Positions 1-5,267 of a stretch of DNA of 5,559 nt are shown piece after piece. The stretch spans positions 1-5,559 of the forward strand of contig CANGRN010000127.1 in the NCBI GenBank assembly GCA_947455695.1, read 5' to 3'. The stretch comes from Alphaproteobacteria bacterium. GTDB taxonomy: Bacteria > Pseudomonadota > Alphaproteobacteria > Micropepsales > Micropepsaceae. Numbering within the stretch: position 1 is the stretch's first letter; each line of letters opens with the position of its first letter. The notes below the pieces were generated by a model that saw only the letters and a list, made by a program, of their open reading frames with translations, was not told where the DNA came from and ran no database searches. The position numbers and the translations under genes are program-made.

Positions 1-802
1 AGAGATGGAGCGAAAGGTAATCAGCATAATCCTTGAGATATTCCAGAACGGTGCGGTTCCAGCCGATCCAGTCCGAACCGGGGCGGAAGTTGGAGGAACC
101 GGCGGCGATAAGCTTGACGTCGGGATCGGTCAGCTTGGCCAGCTTGGCGGCTTCCAGCGCGTAGGCGCCGTAATCGGAGGCCGAGCGGTGGCCCATCTGC
201 CAATAGCCGTCCATCTCATTGCCAAGGCCCCAATATTTTACTTTCCAGGGCGTGTCGCGGCCGTTGCGGCGGCGCTCGCGGGTGATCTCGGTGTCTTGGG
301 TGCCGTTGACATATTCCACCCATTGCTGGGCATCGCTCCAGCTTCCGGTTCCCAGGTTGAAGCAGATATAAGGTTCGGCCCCGACCTTCTCGACATACTC
401 CATGAATTCATGGGTGCCGAAGCGGTTGTCTTCTACCGTGCCCCAGGCCATTTCCAGCCGGCGGGGACGTTTGGCGCGTGGTCCGATGCCGTCGCGCCAA
501 TTGTAGTTGGACGAAAAATTTCCACCCGGCCAGCGGAGCAGCGGCACACCCATGTCTTTCACTGCGGTCATCACATCGGTGCGGAACCCTTCCTTGTCCG
601 ACAGCGGCGAGCCCTCGTCGAAAATGCCGCCGGTAATGCAGCGGCCGAGATGCTCGATGAAGTTGCCGAAAATCTTCTTGTCGATGGGCCCGCGATGACG
701 GCCGCTGTGGATGCGGATGTTGGCGGTAGTGGCCGCCGAGGCGCGGCCGATAAAAGGCGCCGATGCCGACGCGGCCAGGACCGTTCTGCGAGAAATTTTC
801 AT
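1..802 (-). CDS. GH51 alpha-L-arabinofuranosidase, Tat-exported (N-terminal part, cut by window edge)
   Basis: The leftward frame is open from an ATG at 802 to the window edge, giving 267 residues without a stop. Family knowledge: GH51 enzymes are retaining hydrolases that remove terminal alpha-L-arabinofuranosyl groups from arabinan, arabinoxylan and related side chains. Seen: GNFIEHLGR (46-54), RWPGGNF (90-96), NWRDGIGP (101-108), [10 protein letters not shown] (111-120) and WGLGNEMDG (191-199). Glu196 in GNEMDG is the expected acid/base; the nucleophile lies beyond the edge. GH51 proteins are usually about 500 residues, so roughly half is missing. The N-terminus is a Tat-type signal: SRRTVL at 4-9, a short hydrophobic stretch, then ASA at 21-23 as probable cleavage site, implying export. 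The start is supported by GAGG at 808-811, five bases upstream. It lies 68 bases downstream of the FadR-type regulator gene on the same strand and may share its transcript. Family is firm; substrate specificity is not tested. Confidence 0.93.
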   Translation of the reverse strand, partial: MKISRRTVLAASASAPFIGRASAATTANIRIHSGRHRGPIDKKIFGNFIEHLGRCITGGIFDEGSPLSDKEGFRTDVMTAVKDMGVPLLRWPGGNFSSNYNWRDGIGPRAKRPRRLEMAWGTVEDNRFGTHEFMEYVEKVGAEPYICFNLGTGSWSDAQQWVEYVNGTQDTEITRERRRNGRDTPWKVKYWGLGNEMDGYWQMGHRSASDYGAYALEAAKLAKLTDPDVKLIAAGSSNFRPGSDWIGWNRTVLEYLKDYADYLSLHL

Positions 803-814
803 GAGGACCTCATG
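800..814. promoter_or_regulatory. 15-bp palindrome over the glycosidase start and ribosome binding site
   Basis: CATGAGG-A-CCTCATG has perfect 7-base arms around one central base. It contains both the GAGG Shine-Dalgarno site (808-811) and the ATG (800-802) of the GH51 gene. In RNA the sequence could fold as a 6-bp stem with a 3-base loop that hides both. It could equally be a protein operator or coincidence. Confidence 0.3.
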
Positions 815-826
815 CTCAATAGACCA

Positions 827-856
827 TCACTAAAGGGGAAGCGGTAATGTTAGTGA
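827..856. repeat. Inverted repeat TCACTAA-N16-TTAGTGA upstream of the glycosidase gene
   Basis: Perfect 7-base arms (827-833 and 850-856) lie in the 68-base gap between the regulator stop codon and the GH51 start. No T-run follows on the minus strand, so it is not a convincing intrinsic terminator. An operator for a dimeric regulator is possible, but a chance repeat is not excluded. Confidence 0.25.
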
Positions 857-870
857 GTGAAAGTCGCCGC

Positions 871-1605
871 CTAGGGGGCGCTCAAATTGGCGCCGCTGCG
901 ATGTGGTGCGCCTGCGGTGGTATCTTCAAAAGCGGACTTTACTAGATGGCGCATAGCTTTTCGGGCGCCTTTGGGGTCGCCTACTGCAATCGCACGGTAA
1001 ACGCACCAATGATCCGGAACCGCATCGCGTGTCAGCCGCCGGGTGCGCTGCTTGAAGACGGTGCTCAGGTCGACCGCCGCAGCGACACTGCTGCTCAGGG
1101 AGGCGAGGAATACATTCTGTGACGCGGCCAGCAGGGTCCTGTGAAACATGCGGTCTGCTGCGCGCCCTTTTTCCGTCTGCACGGTTTCGCGCTCCATTTC
1201 CGTCAGCGCATCCTCCATTGCATAAAGCTGGGCCTGGGTGCGCCGCTGCGCTGCGAAGGCCGCGGCCTCCGGTTCTACCGTTATGCGAAGCTCGAAAAGG
1301 CTGATCAGCATCTGGGGGGTGGGATCGCGCGAGCACATCCAGCGCAGGACGTCCGGGTCGAGGGAATGCCATTTTTCAATTTCGCTGACCATGGTCCCGA
1401 CTTTGGTGCGCGACTCGACCAGGCCTTTTGCTCTGAGAATACGAACTGCCTCGCGATACGCTGACCGTGAGACCTGTCGTTGCCCGCTTGCTTCGACTTC
1501 GCCATCCAGCATGGCGCCGACTTTAAGCCGTCCCGACACGATGTTCGCGCCCAGATCGGCTGCGATTAAGGCGGGAATTCGCGGAGATTGCTTGGTGCGG
1601 CTCAT
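871..1605 (-). CDS. FadR-subfamily GntR transcriptional regulator with FCD domain (DgoR-like)
   Basis: This encodes a 244-residue ligand-responsive DNA-binding repressor. Seen: a winged helix-turn-helix at about residues 10-75, with the recognition region VSRSAYREAVRILRAKGLV (45-63), then an all-helical FCD domain from about 97 to 226. Asp151, His155, His199 and His220 fit the D-H-H-H metal-site pattern of FCD proteins, so the effector pocket looks intact. The linker WHSLDPDVLRW (79-89) and ELRITVEPEAAAFAAQRRT (105-123) recall E. coli DgoR, the galactonate regulator (compared from memory). The ATG at 1605 is chosen because it gives the usual family length and starts just before the wing-helix domain. 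The frame stays open upstream, with an ATG at 1707 and a TTG at 1713, but those 34-36 extra residues look unlike the family. No start has a good Shine-Dalgarno site. It lies downstream of the IclR-type gene on the same strand. Inference: it binds the twin TTGTC-N-GACAA sites at 2648-2679 and senses a sugar acid or its keto product. Confidence 0.9.
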   Translation of the reverse strand: MSRTKQSPRIPALIAADLGANIVSGRLKVGAMLDGEVEASGQRQVSRSAYREAVRILRAKGLVESRTKVGTMVSEIEKWHSLDPDVLRWMCSRDPTPQMLISLFELRITVEPEAAAFAAQRRTQAQLYAMEDALTEMERETVQTEKGRAADRMFHRTLLAASQNVFLASLSSSVAAAVDLSTVFKQRTRRLTRDAVPDHWCVYRAIAVGDPKGARKAMRHLVKSAFEDTTAGAPHRSGANLSAP

Positions 1606-1775
1606 GGAATTTTGTCGTGCCCGCTGGTCCCGGTCTGTATGCGCAATGGGAGCATGCGATAACGCTGTGGTTTTGGCAAAGCCAGCTTCCGGGAAAATCG
1701 TTTTCATCGACAAAATGCAATCCCTGTAACCTTCGGCTTTTGCCGAGCCCGTGGAGGTCGGCCAGTGAACAAGAT

Positions 1776-2615
1776 CTAGCCAGCGCTTTTGACGTGTCTG
1801 GGAAAGACTTTCTGTTCCAGCTCCGCCACCGCGGCCCAGAGAGCGTCCCGGATTATAATTTGCTGCCGATCGTCCATTCTACTGGCGTGATCGCTGGCAG
1901 ACATGGCGGCAATCATGCGGCCTTCGGTATCGCAGATGGGGACCGCGATGCAAATGATGTCGGCATCGGCCTCGCCATTGTCCACTGCGTATTTCTGCCG
2001 GCGGATCTTTTCCAGTTCGGCCCGCAGCAGGTGCGGCGCAATGATCGTGTTGGGGGTCAGGGGGACCAGATCCCCTTCCAGGACGAAGCTGTCGAGCCGT
2101 GCCTGCGAGAGACTGGAAAGCAAGACTTTGCCGAGGGCCGAACAATAGGCTTCAAGCTGCGCGCCAACGCGGGTGTTGATCGGAAAGGCATTTGGCGCGG
2201 CGACTTTGCTGACGTAGCTGACCATGCCTTCTTCCAGCATGCCCAGGTGAACCGTCACATCGAAGCGCTTAGCCAAAGCAACAAACAGGCTCTGGCTGGA
2301 GGCGCGCAGAAGATCGCCGATCGCGACATTCTGGGACAGCGATACCAGCAGCATTCCGGGACGATAGCGCCCACGTGGCCCACGGATCACTGCGCCAATT
2401 TTTTCGAGAGTCTGGATAAGCCGATAGCCGGAGGCCTGGGGCAAATTTGCTCGTCGGCTGAGCTCGCCGCCGGTCACCCATTCATCTGAACTCTGAAAGC
2501 AACGCAGTACCGTGAATGCTTTTAGGACAAGCTGGTTTTTTTCAGATGGAACAGTAGGCGTCTTGTAAGCATCTCGCGGCTTGTCGCGTATTCCGTCCTG
2601 GATATGGGTACGCAT
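1776..2615 (-). CDS. IclR-family transcriptional regulator
   Basis: This is a 279-residue regulator, close to the usual IclR length of 250-280. Seen: an N-terminal winged helix-turn-helix at about 27-88, including NQLVLKAFTVLRCF (27-40), ELSRRANLPQASGYRLIQTLEKIG (51-74) and the wing RGRYRPG (81-87). An effector-binding domain follows, with the family landmarks VGAQLEAYCSALGKVLL (150-166) and YAVDNGEADADIICIAVPI (209-227). The first 26 residues form a hydrophilic leader. The ATG at 2615 is the only ATG before the DNA-binding domain. A G-rich stretch lies somewhat far upstream, so the ribosome binding site is weak. The gene is divergent from the transporter operon across 220 bases, a layout typical of a local regulator. 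IclR proteins often respond to aromatic or sugar-derived acids such as KDG (KdgR), but neither the ligand nor activator versus repressor action can be read here. Confidence 0.93.
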   Translation of the reverse strand: MRTHIQDGIRDKPRDAYKTPTVPSEKNQLVLKAFTVLRCFQSSDEWVTGGELSRRANLPQASGYRLIQTLEKIGAVIRGPRGRYRPGMLLVSLSQNVAIGDLLRASSQSLFVALAKRFDVTVHLGMLEEGMVSYVSKVAAPNAFPINTRVGAQLEAYCSALGKVLLSSLSQARLDSFVLEGDLVPLTPNTIIAPHLLRAELEKIRRQKYAVDNGEADADIICIAVPICDTEGRMIAAMSASDHASRMDDRQQIIIRDALWAAVAELEQKVFPRHVKSAG

Positions 2616-2647
2616 GTATTTGAAACACCCCCCAATTATTATTGGTA

Positions 2648-2658
2648 TTGTCAGACAA
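2648..2658. promoter_or_regulatory. Predicted FadR/GntR operator 1 (TTGTCAGACAA)
   Basis: This is a perfect palindrome with 5-base arms around a central A. It fits the TNGTNNNACNA pattern known for FadR-subfamily GntR regulators. A second near-identical copy lies 21 bp away centre to centre, about two helical turns, so both sites face the same side of the DNA. The FadR-type gene at 871-1605 is the obvious candidate partner. Confidence 0.7.
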
Positions 2659-2685
2659 AATACTTGAATTGTCGGACAAGGGCAA
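2657..2685 (-). promoter_or_regulatory. Possible sigma-70-type promoter for the leftward regulator genes
   Basis: On the minus strand TTGCCC (2680-2685) and TATTTT (2657-2662) are separated by 17 bases, which would start transcription about 35 bases before the IclR-type ATG. One TTGTC-N-GACAA site fills much of the spacer and the other overlaps the -10 element and the presumed start point. Binding there would block this promoter. Both hexamers are imperfect, so this is a prediction only. Confidence 0.35.
2669..2679. promoter_or_regulatory. Predicted FadR/GntR operator 2 (TTGTCGGACAA)
   Basis: This perfect palindrome differs from operator 1 only in its central base (G instead of A). It lies between the divergent IclR-type and transporter genes. 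The central variation with conserved arms is what is expected of a true binding site for a dimeric regulator. Confidence 0.7.
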
Positions 2686-2690
2686 ACACA

Positions 2691-2719
2691 GGGGGTGGGG
2701 GTGGGATTCCCGTCGGGGG
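2691..2719 (+). other. G-rich tract with four G runs (possible G-quadruplex)
   Basis: G runs of 5, 5, 3 and 5 are separated by spacers of 1, 1 and 9 bases in the divergent control region, on the coding strand of the transporter operon and just upstream of its likely -35 element. The long third spacer exceeds the usual 1-7 base rule for a stable quadruplex. The feature is real as a sequence oddity; any structure is conjecture. Confidence 0.3.
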
Positions 2720-2731
2720 AGAATCGATTTT

Positions 2732-2760
2732 TTGACAGGCCTGCCGCGGTTCGACATACC
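2732..2760 (+). promoter_or_regulatory. Possible sigma-70-type promoter of the transporter operon
   Basis: A perfect TTGACA (2732-2737) is followed after 17 bases by CATACC (2755-2760), a weak -10 element matching TATAAT at three of six positions. It would give a leader of about 70 bases ahead of the transporter start. The twin operators lie about 55 bp upstream of the -35 element, so control from them would need looping or a different, more upstream promoter (for example TTGGTA at 2642-2647 with TTGAAT at 2664-2669). Confidence 0.35.
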
Positions 2761-2824
2761 CGACCTCATAAGAAAATCTTGGTTTTTCGGTCTTTCGTGC
2801 TGCAAGATTTGCGATTCAACAAAG

Positions 2825-2830
2825 AGGAGG
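2825..2830 (+). promoter_or_regulatory. Strong ribosome binding site that sets a TTG start
   Basis: AGGAGG within the purine run 2821-2832 lies five bases before the TTG at 2836. It is the best Shine-Dalgarno match in the window. It decides the start of the transporter in favour of this TTG over an ATG at 2695, which has no such signal and would add 47 residues unlike the family. Confidence 0.85.
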
Positions 2831-2835
2831 GGTCG

Positions 2836-4083
2836 TTGCTGCAGCGCAAATCCAAATTGGCATGGGCCATCGCATTCCTTGTCGGTGCCGCTATCGCCAT
2901 CAGCTATCTGGACCGCCAGACCCTGCCTTGGGCCATCAAGGCCATTCAGGCTGACTTCCCCATCTCTAATCAGGTCAAGGCGGCTTTGGATTCTGCCTTT
3001 CTGGTCACTTATGGCCTGATGTATCTGGGCGGCGGCTGGATTCTGGATCGCGTCGGTACTCGCAAAGGCTTTCTGCTGGTCATGACGGTCTGGTCGCTGG
3101 CTTGCGCCAGCCACGGATTGGCACGCAACGCGTTTTCCTTGGCCGCCAGCAGACTAATGCTGGGCCTAGGCGAGGGGGGGGGGTTCCCCGCCGCAACGCG
3201 CGCTGTCGCGGAATGGTTCACAGCAAAGGACAGGGCCCTGGCGATGGGCATCGTGAACGCGGGCACCGCCGTGGGCGCCGTTATTGCCCCGCCACTGATC
3301 ATGCTTGTTCTTAGCCAGGTACACTGGCTTCAAATCGCCAGCTGGCGCTGGGTTTTCTATCTGACAGGAAGCCTGGGGCTGCTCTGGGCCATCGCCTGGT
3401 ATTTTCTTTATGTCACGCCGGATGCAGGGTCGGAAGCCCGTGGAGACGAAGAACAAGGTCCGGTCATCACCATTGCGATGCTGGTAGCGCGCAAGGAGGT
3501 GCGCGGTGTCGTCATCGCCAAGTTCCTGTCGGACGCAGCATGGTATTTTTATCTCTTCTGGTTGCCCAAATATCTGTTTGAAGCCCAGCATTTCGACCTG
3601 AAACAAGCTGGCTCGTTGGGCTGGATTCCCTATGCGGCTTCCGGTGTCGGTTGCCTGGTCGGCGGCGCCCTGTCCAGCCATTTGCTTGGCCGCGGCGCAT
3701 CCGTCAACATGGCCCGGAAGGTGGCGCTGGGATTCAGCGCGGCGCTGATGCCTTGGGTCATGCTTGTGCCGCACATTCCAGGCATCGGCTGGATACTCCT
3801 GCTCTTCAGCATGGCGTTCTTTGGCCAGCAATCCTGGTCAACGCTGGTGATGGTGCTGCCCACTGACTTGGTGCCGCGCCAGGCCGTCGGAAAGCTGGCG
3901 GGACTGGTCGGTCTTGGCGGTGCGATGGGCGGCGTTGTCCTCGGCCAGACCGCAGGCTGGCTACTGGATAACGGCTTTAGCTACACGCCGGTCCTGACCA
4001 TCGCAGCCTGTCTACACCTGGTCGCATTCGGCGTTATCTGCCTATCCATTCCCCGCTTGCAACACCTCACATTCGAAAGATAA
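2836..4083 (+). CDS. MFS transporter, anion:cation symporter (ACS) family, hexuronate/aldarate type
   Basis: This encodes a 415-residue inner-membrane carrier of the ExuT/GarP/GudP style, expected to import a sugar acid with protons. Seen: about twelve hydrophobic segments; the ACS signature ISYLDRQTL at 22-30 in the first helix; a motif A-like loop GGWILDRVGTRKG (66-78); and the family motif Arg106...GEGGGFPAATRAVAEWF (112-128), where Glu113 and Pro118 are the conserved positions. A cytoplasmic loop with charged residues (about 199-207, EARGDEEQG) separates the halves. Translation starts at TTG 2836, set by a strong AGGAGG. The GGG codons of 114-116 form a ten-G run (3174-3183). The gene is first in a rightward operon, five bases ahead of the dehydratase, so the imported compound is probably the dehydratase substrate or its precursor. 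Family is firm; the substrate is not identifiable from the sequence. Confidence 0.93.
   Translation: MLQRKSKLAWAIAFLVGAAIAISYLDRQTLPWAIKAIQADFPISNQVKAALDSAFLVTYGLMYLGGGWILDRVGTRKGFLLVMTVWSLACASHGLARNAFSLAASRLMLGLGEGGGFPAATRAVAEWFTAKDRALAMGIVNAGTAVGAVIAPPLIMLVLSQVHWLQIASWRWVFYLTGSLGLLWAIAWYFLYVTPDAGSEARGDEEQGPVITIAMLVARKEVRGVVIAKFLSDAAWYFYLFWLPKYLFEAQHFDLKQAGSLGWIPYAASGVGCLVGGALSSHLLGRGASVNMARKVALGFSAALMPWVMLVPHIPGIGWILLLFSMAFFGQQSWSTLVMVLPTDLVPRQAVGKLAGLVGLGGAMGGVVLGQTAGWLLDNGFSYTPVLTIAACLHLVAFGVICLSIPRLQHLTFER
3174..3183 (+). repeat. Ten-base poly-G run inside the transporter gene
   Basis: The run covers the last base of the Glu113 codon and three consecutive GGG glycine codons. At this length the frame continues correctly into FPAATR, as expected for the family. 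One G fewer would stop translation at 3254-3256, and one more at 3312-3314. Runs like this are prone to replication slippage and to sequencing error. Confidence 0.9.
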
Positions 4084-4088
4084 CAGTC

Positions 4089-5267
4089 GTGAAAATCACG
4101 GAAGTGCGTACACGGGTCGTTCAATGGTCCGGAAGCACCGCGAAGCTTCCTCAGCATTTCTGTACCAATCCCATGGACTTGGTTTCTCCGATGCTGTCGC
4201 CGGAGACCATGGGAACCTTCACCTTCCATGGGTGGCTGATCGTGGAAATCTTCACCGATCAGGGGCTTGTCGGGATCGGCAATGCCGCGCTTTGCCCGCT
4301 TGTCTCCAAAACCCTGATCGATACCCATCTGGCGCCTTTGCTGATCGGCGCCGATCCCTGGGACGTAGAATTTCTCTGGCAGCTCATGTACCGCAATACG
4401 CTGCCGTTCGGCCGCAAGGGTGTCGCGATGGTGGCAATCAGCGCCATCGATATCGCGCTGTGGGACCTGATGGGCAAGTCCGCCAAGCAGCCTGTGTTCC
4501 GCCTGATGGGCGGCCGCACCAAGCCGCGCATCCCGGTCTATGCCAGCCGACTCTATTCGATGCCGCTGGATCAGGTCGCGGCCGAGGCCGCCAAGTACAA
4601 GGCCGAAGGTTACACGGCAGTCAAAATGCGGTTCGGCTGGGGGCCGGTCGACGGCGCCGAGGGCATGCAGCGCAATCTCGAACTGGTTCGCACCGTGCGC
4701 GAAACGGTCGGCGATGGCATCGATGTCATGGCCGACGCCTATATGGGCTGGTCGCTCGACTACGCCAAGCGGATGATGCCGCTGCTGGACCAGTTCAACC
4801 TGCGCTGGCTGGAAGAGGCGATCAATCCCGACGACATACACGGCTATAATGAGCTGCGACGGTTCGGTCGTACCCCGATTGCGGCCGGCGAGCATGAATT
4901 TACCATTTACGGCTTCCGCCAGATGATCGAGGCCAAGGCGCTGGACTATATCCAGTTCGATACCAATCGCGTCGGCGGGCTCACGGCAGCGCGCAAGATC
5001 CAGTCGCTGGCGGAAGCCCATTCCATTCCCGTCGTCCCGCATGCCGGACAGATGCATAACTATCACGTGGTCATGGCCAGCCTGAATTCCCCTATCGCCG
5101 AATATTTCCCGCCCGTAGATGTGGAAGTCGGCAACGAGCTGTTCTGGTATATCTTCAAGGGCGAACCGGTCGCGCGTAACGGATTTGTCGAACTGAGCGA
5201 TGACGTTCCCGGCTTGGGGCTCGAGATCGACGAAGCGGCGCTTTCCAGGTTCAAGGTCACAGGATGA
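4089..5267 (+). CDS. Enolase-superfamily acid-sugar dehydratase, mandelate racemase subgroup (RhmD-like)
   Basis: This 392-residue enzyme should remove water from an aldonate or aldarate to give a 2-keto-3-deoxy acid, using Mg2+ in the cytoplasm. Seen: an N-terminal capping domain (about 1-125) and a TIM-barrel domain. Metal ligands are Asp216 (MADAY), Glu242 (WLEE) and Glu268 (AAGEHE), with the 26/26 spacing of mandelate racemase. The base dyad is Asp291 (QFDTNR) and His318 (VPHAG), and Glu338 (IAEYF) matches the acid Glu317 of that enzyme. The usual KxK motif is K-M-R at 179-181. The following GWGPVDGAEG (183-192) and WYIFKGEPVARNGFVELSD (353-371) resemble L-rhamnonate dehydratase, which has WGPHDGDAG at this point (from memory). 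The start is GTG, five bases after the transporter stop, with only a weak purine run upstream, so translation may be coupled. The substrate could be L-rhamnonate, another aldonate or an aldarate; the dehydratase role is likely, the exact acid unknown. Confidence 0.9.
   Translation: MKITEVRTRVVQWSGSTAKLPQHFCTNPMDLVSPMLSPETMGTFTFHGWLIVEIFTDQGLVGIGNAALCPLVSKTLIDTHLAPLLIGADPWDVEFLWQLMYRNTLPFGRKGVAMVAISAIDIALWDLMGKSAKQPVFRLMGGRTKPRIPVYASRLYSMPLDQVAAEAAKYKAEGYTAVKMRFGWGPVDGAEGMQRNLELVRTVRETVGDGIDVMADAYMGWSLDYAKRMMPLLDQFNLRWLEEAINPDDIHGYNELRRFGRTPIAAGEHEFTIYGFRQMIEAKALDYIQFDTNRVGGLTAARKIQSLAEAHSIPVVPHAGQMHNYHVVMASLNSPIAEYFPPVDVEVGNELFWYIFKGEPVARNGFVELSDDVPGLGLEIDEAALSRFKVTG

Noticed and set aside
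5..847. A 280-codon open frame on the plus strand
   Set aside because: It lies opposite the GH51 gene, whose minus-strand translation has unmistakable family motifs and a catalytic Glu. The plus frame has no recognisable domain and is an antisense shadow of a G+C-rich gene.
1733..1746. TCGGC-TTTT-GCCGA hairpin about 30 bases after the IclR-type stop, as a terminator
   Set aside because: The stem is only 5 bp and no T-run follows on the minus strand, so it is too weak to call an intrinsic terminator; a partial attenuator is possible.
1606..1775. Possible separate promoter or FadR-type operator ahead of the FadR-type gene
   Set aside because: Only single half-sites (TTGTCG near 1613 and its complement near 1707) and weak hexamers are present; no full palindrome.
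1617..2489. A 290-codon open frame on the plus strand
   Set aside because: It is antisense to the IclR-family gene and shows no family features; a shadow.
2619..2627. TGAAACA half-site resembling the KdgR (IclR-family) box near the IclR-type start
   Set aside because: The partner half TGTTTCA is absent at the right spacing, so a single 7-base match is not evidence of a site.
2632..2645. CCAAT-TATT-ATTGG inverted repeat in the IclR-type leader
   Set aside because: The arms are only 5 bases in AT-rich leader DNA. It could be an operator, but nothing else supports it.
2695..2835. N-terminal extension of the transporter from an ATG at 2695
   Set aside because: The 47 extra residues are charged and unlike ACS carriers, and they overlap the G-rich tract and the TTGACA element. 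The AGGAGG at 2825-2830 points to the TTG at 2836.
2542..3114. A 190-codon open frame on the minus strand crossing the divergent region
   Set aside because: It overlaps the IclR start, the operators and the transporter N-terminus, with no domain and no ribosome binding site.
3981..5066. A 361-codon open frame on the minus strand
   Set aside because: It is antisense to the dehydratase, whose catalytic residues are all in place on the plus strand. Its Asp/His/Arg-rich composition is typical of reverse-frame reading.
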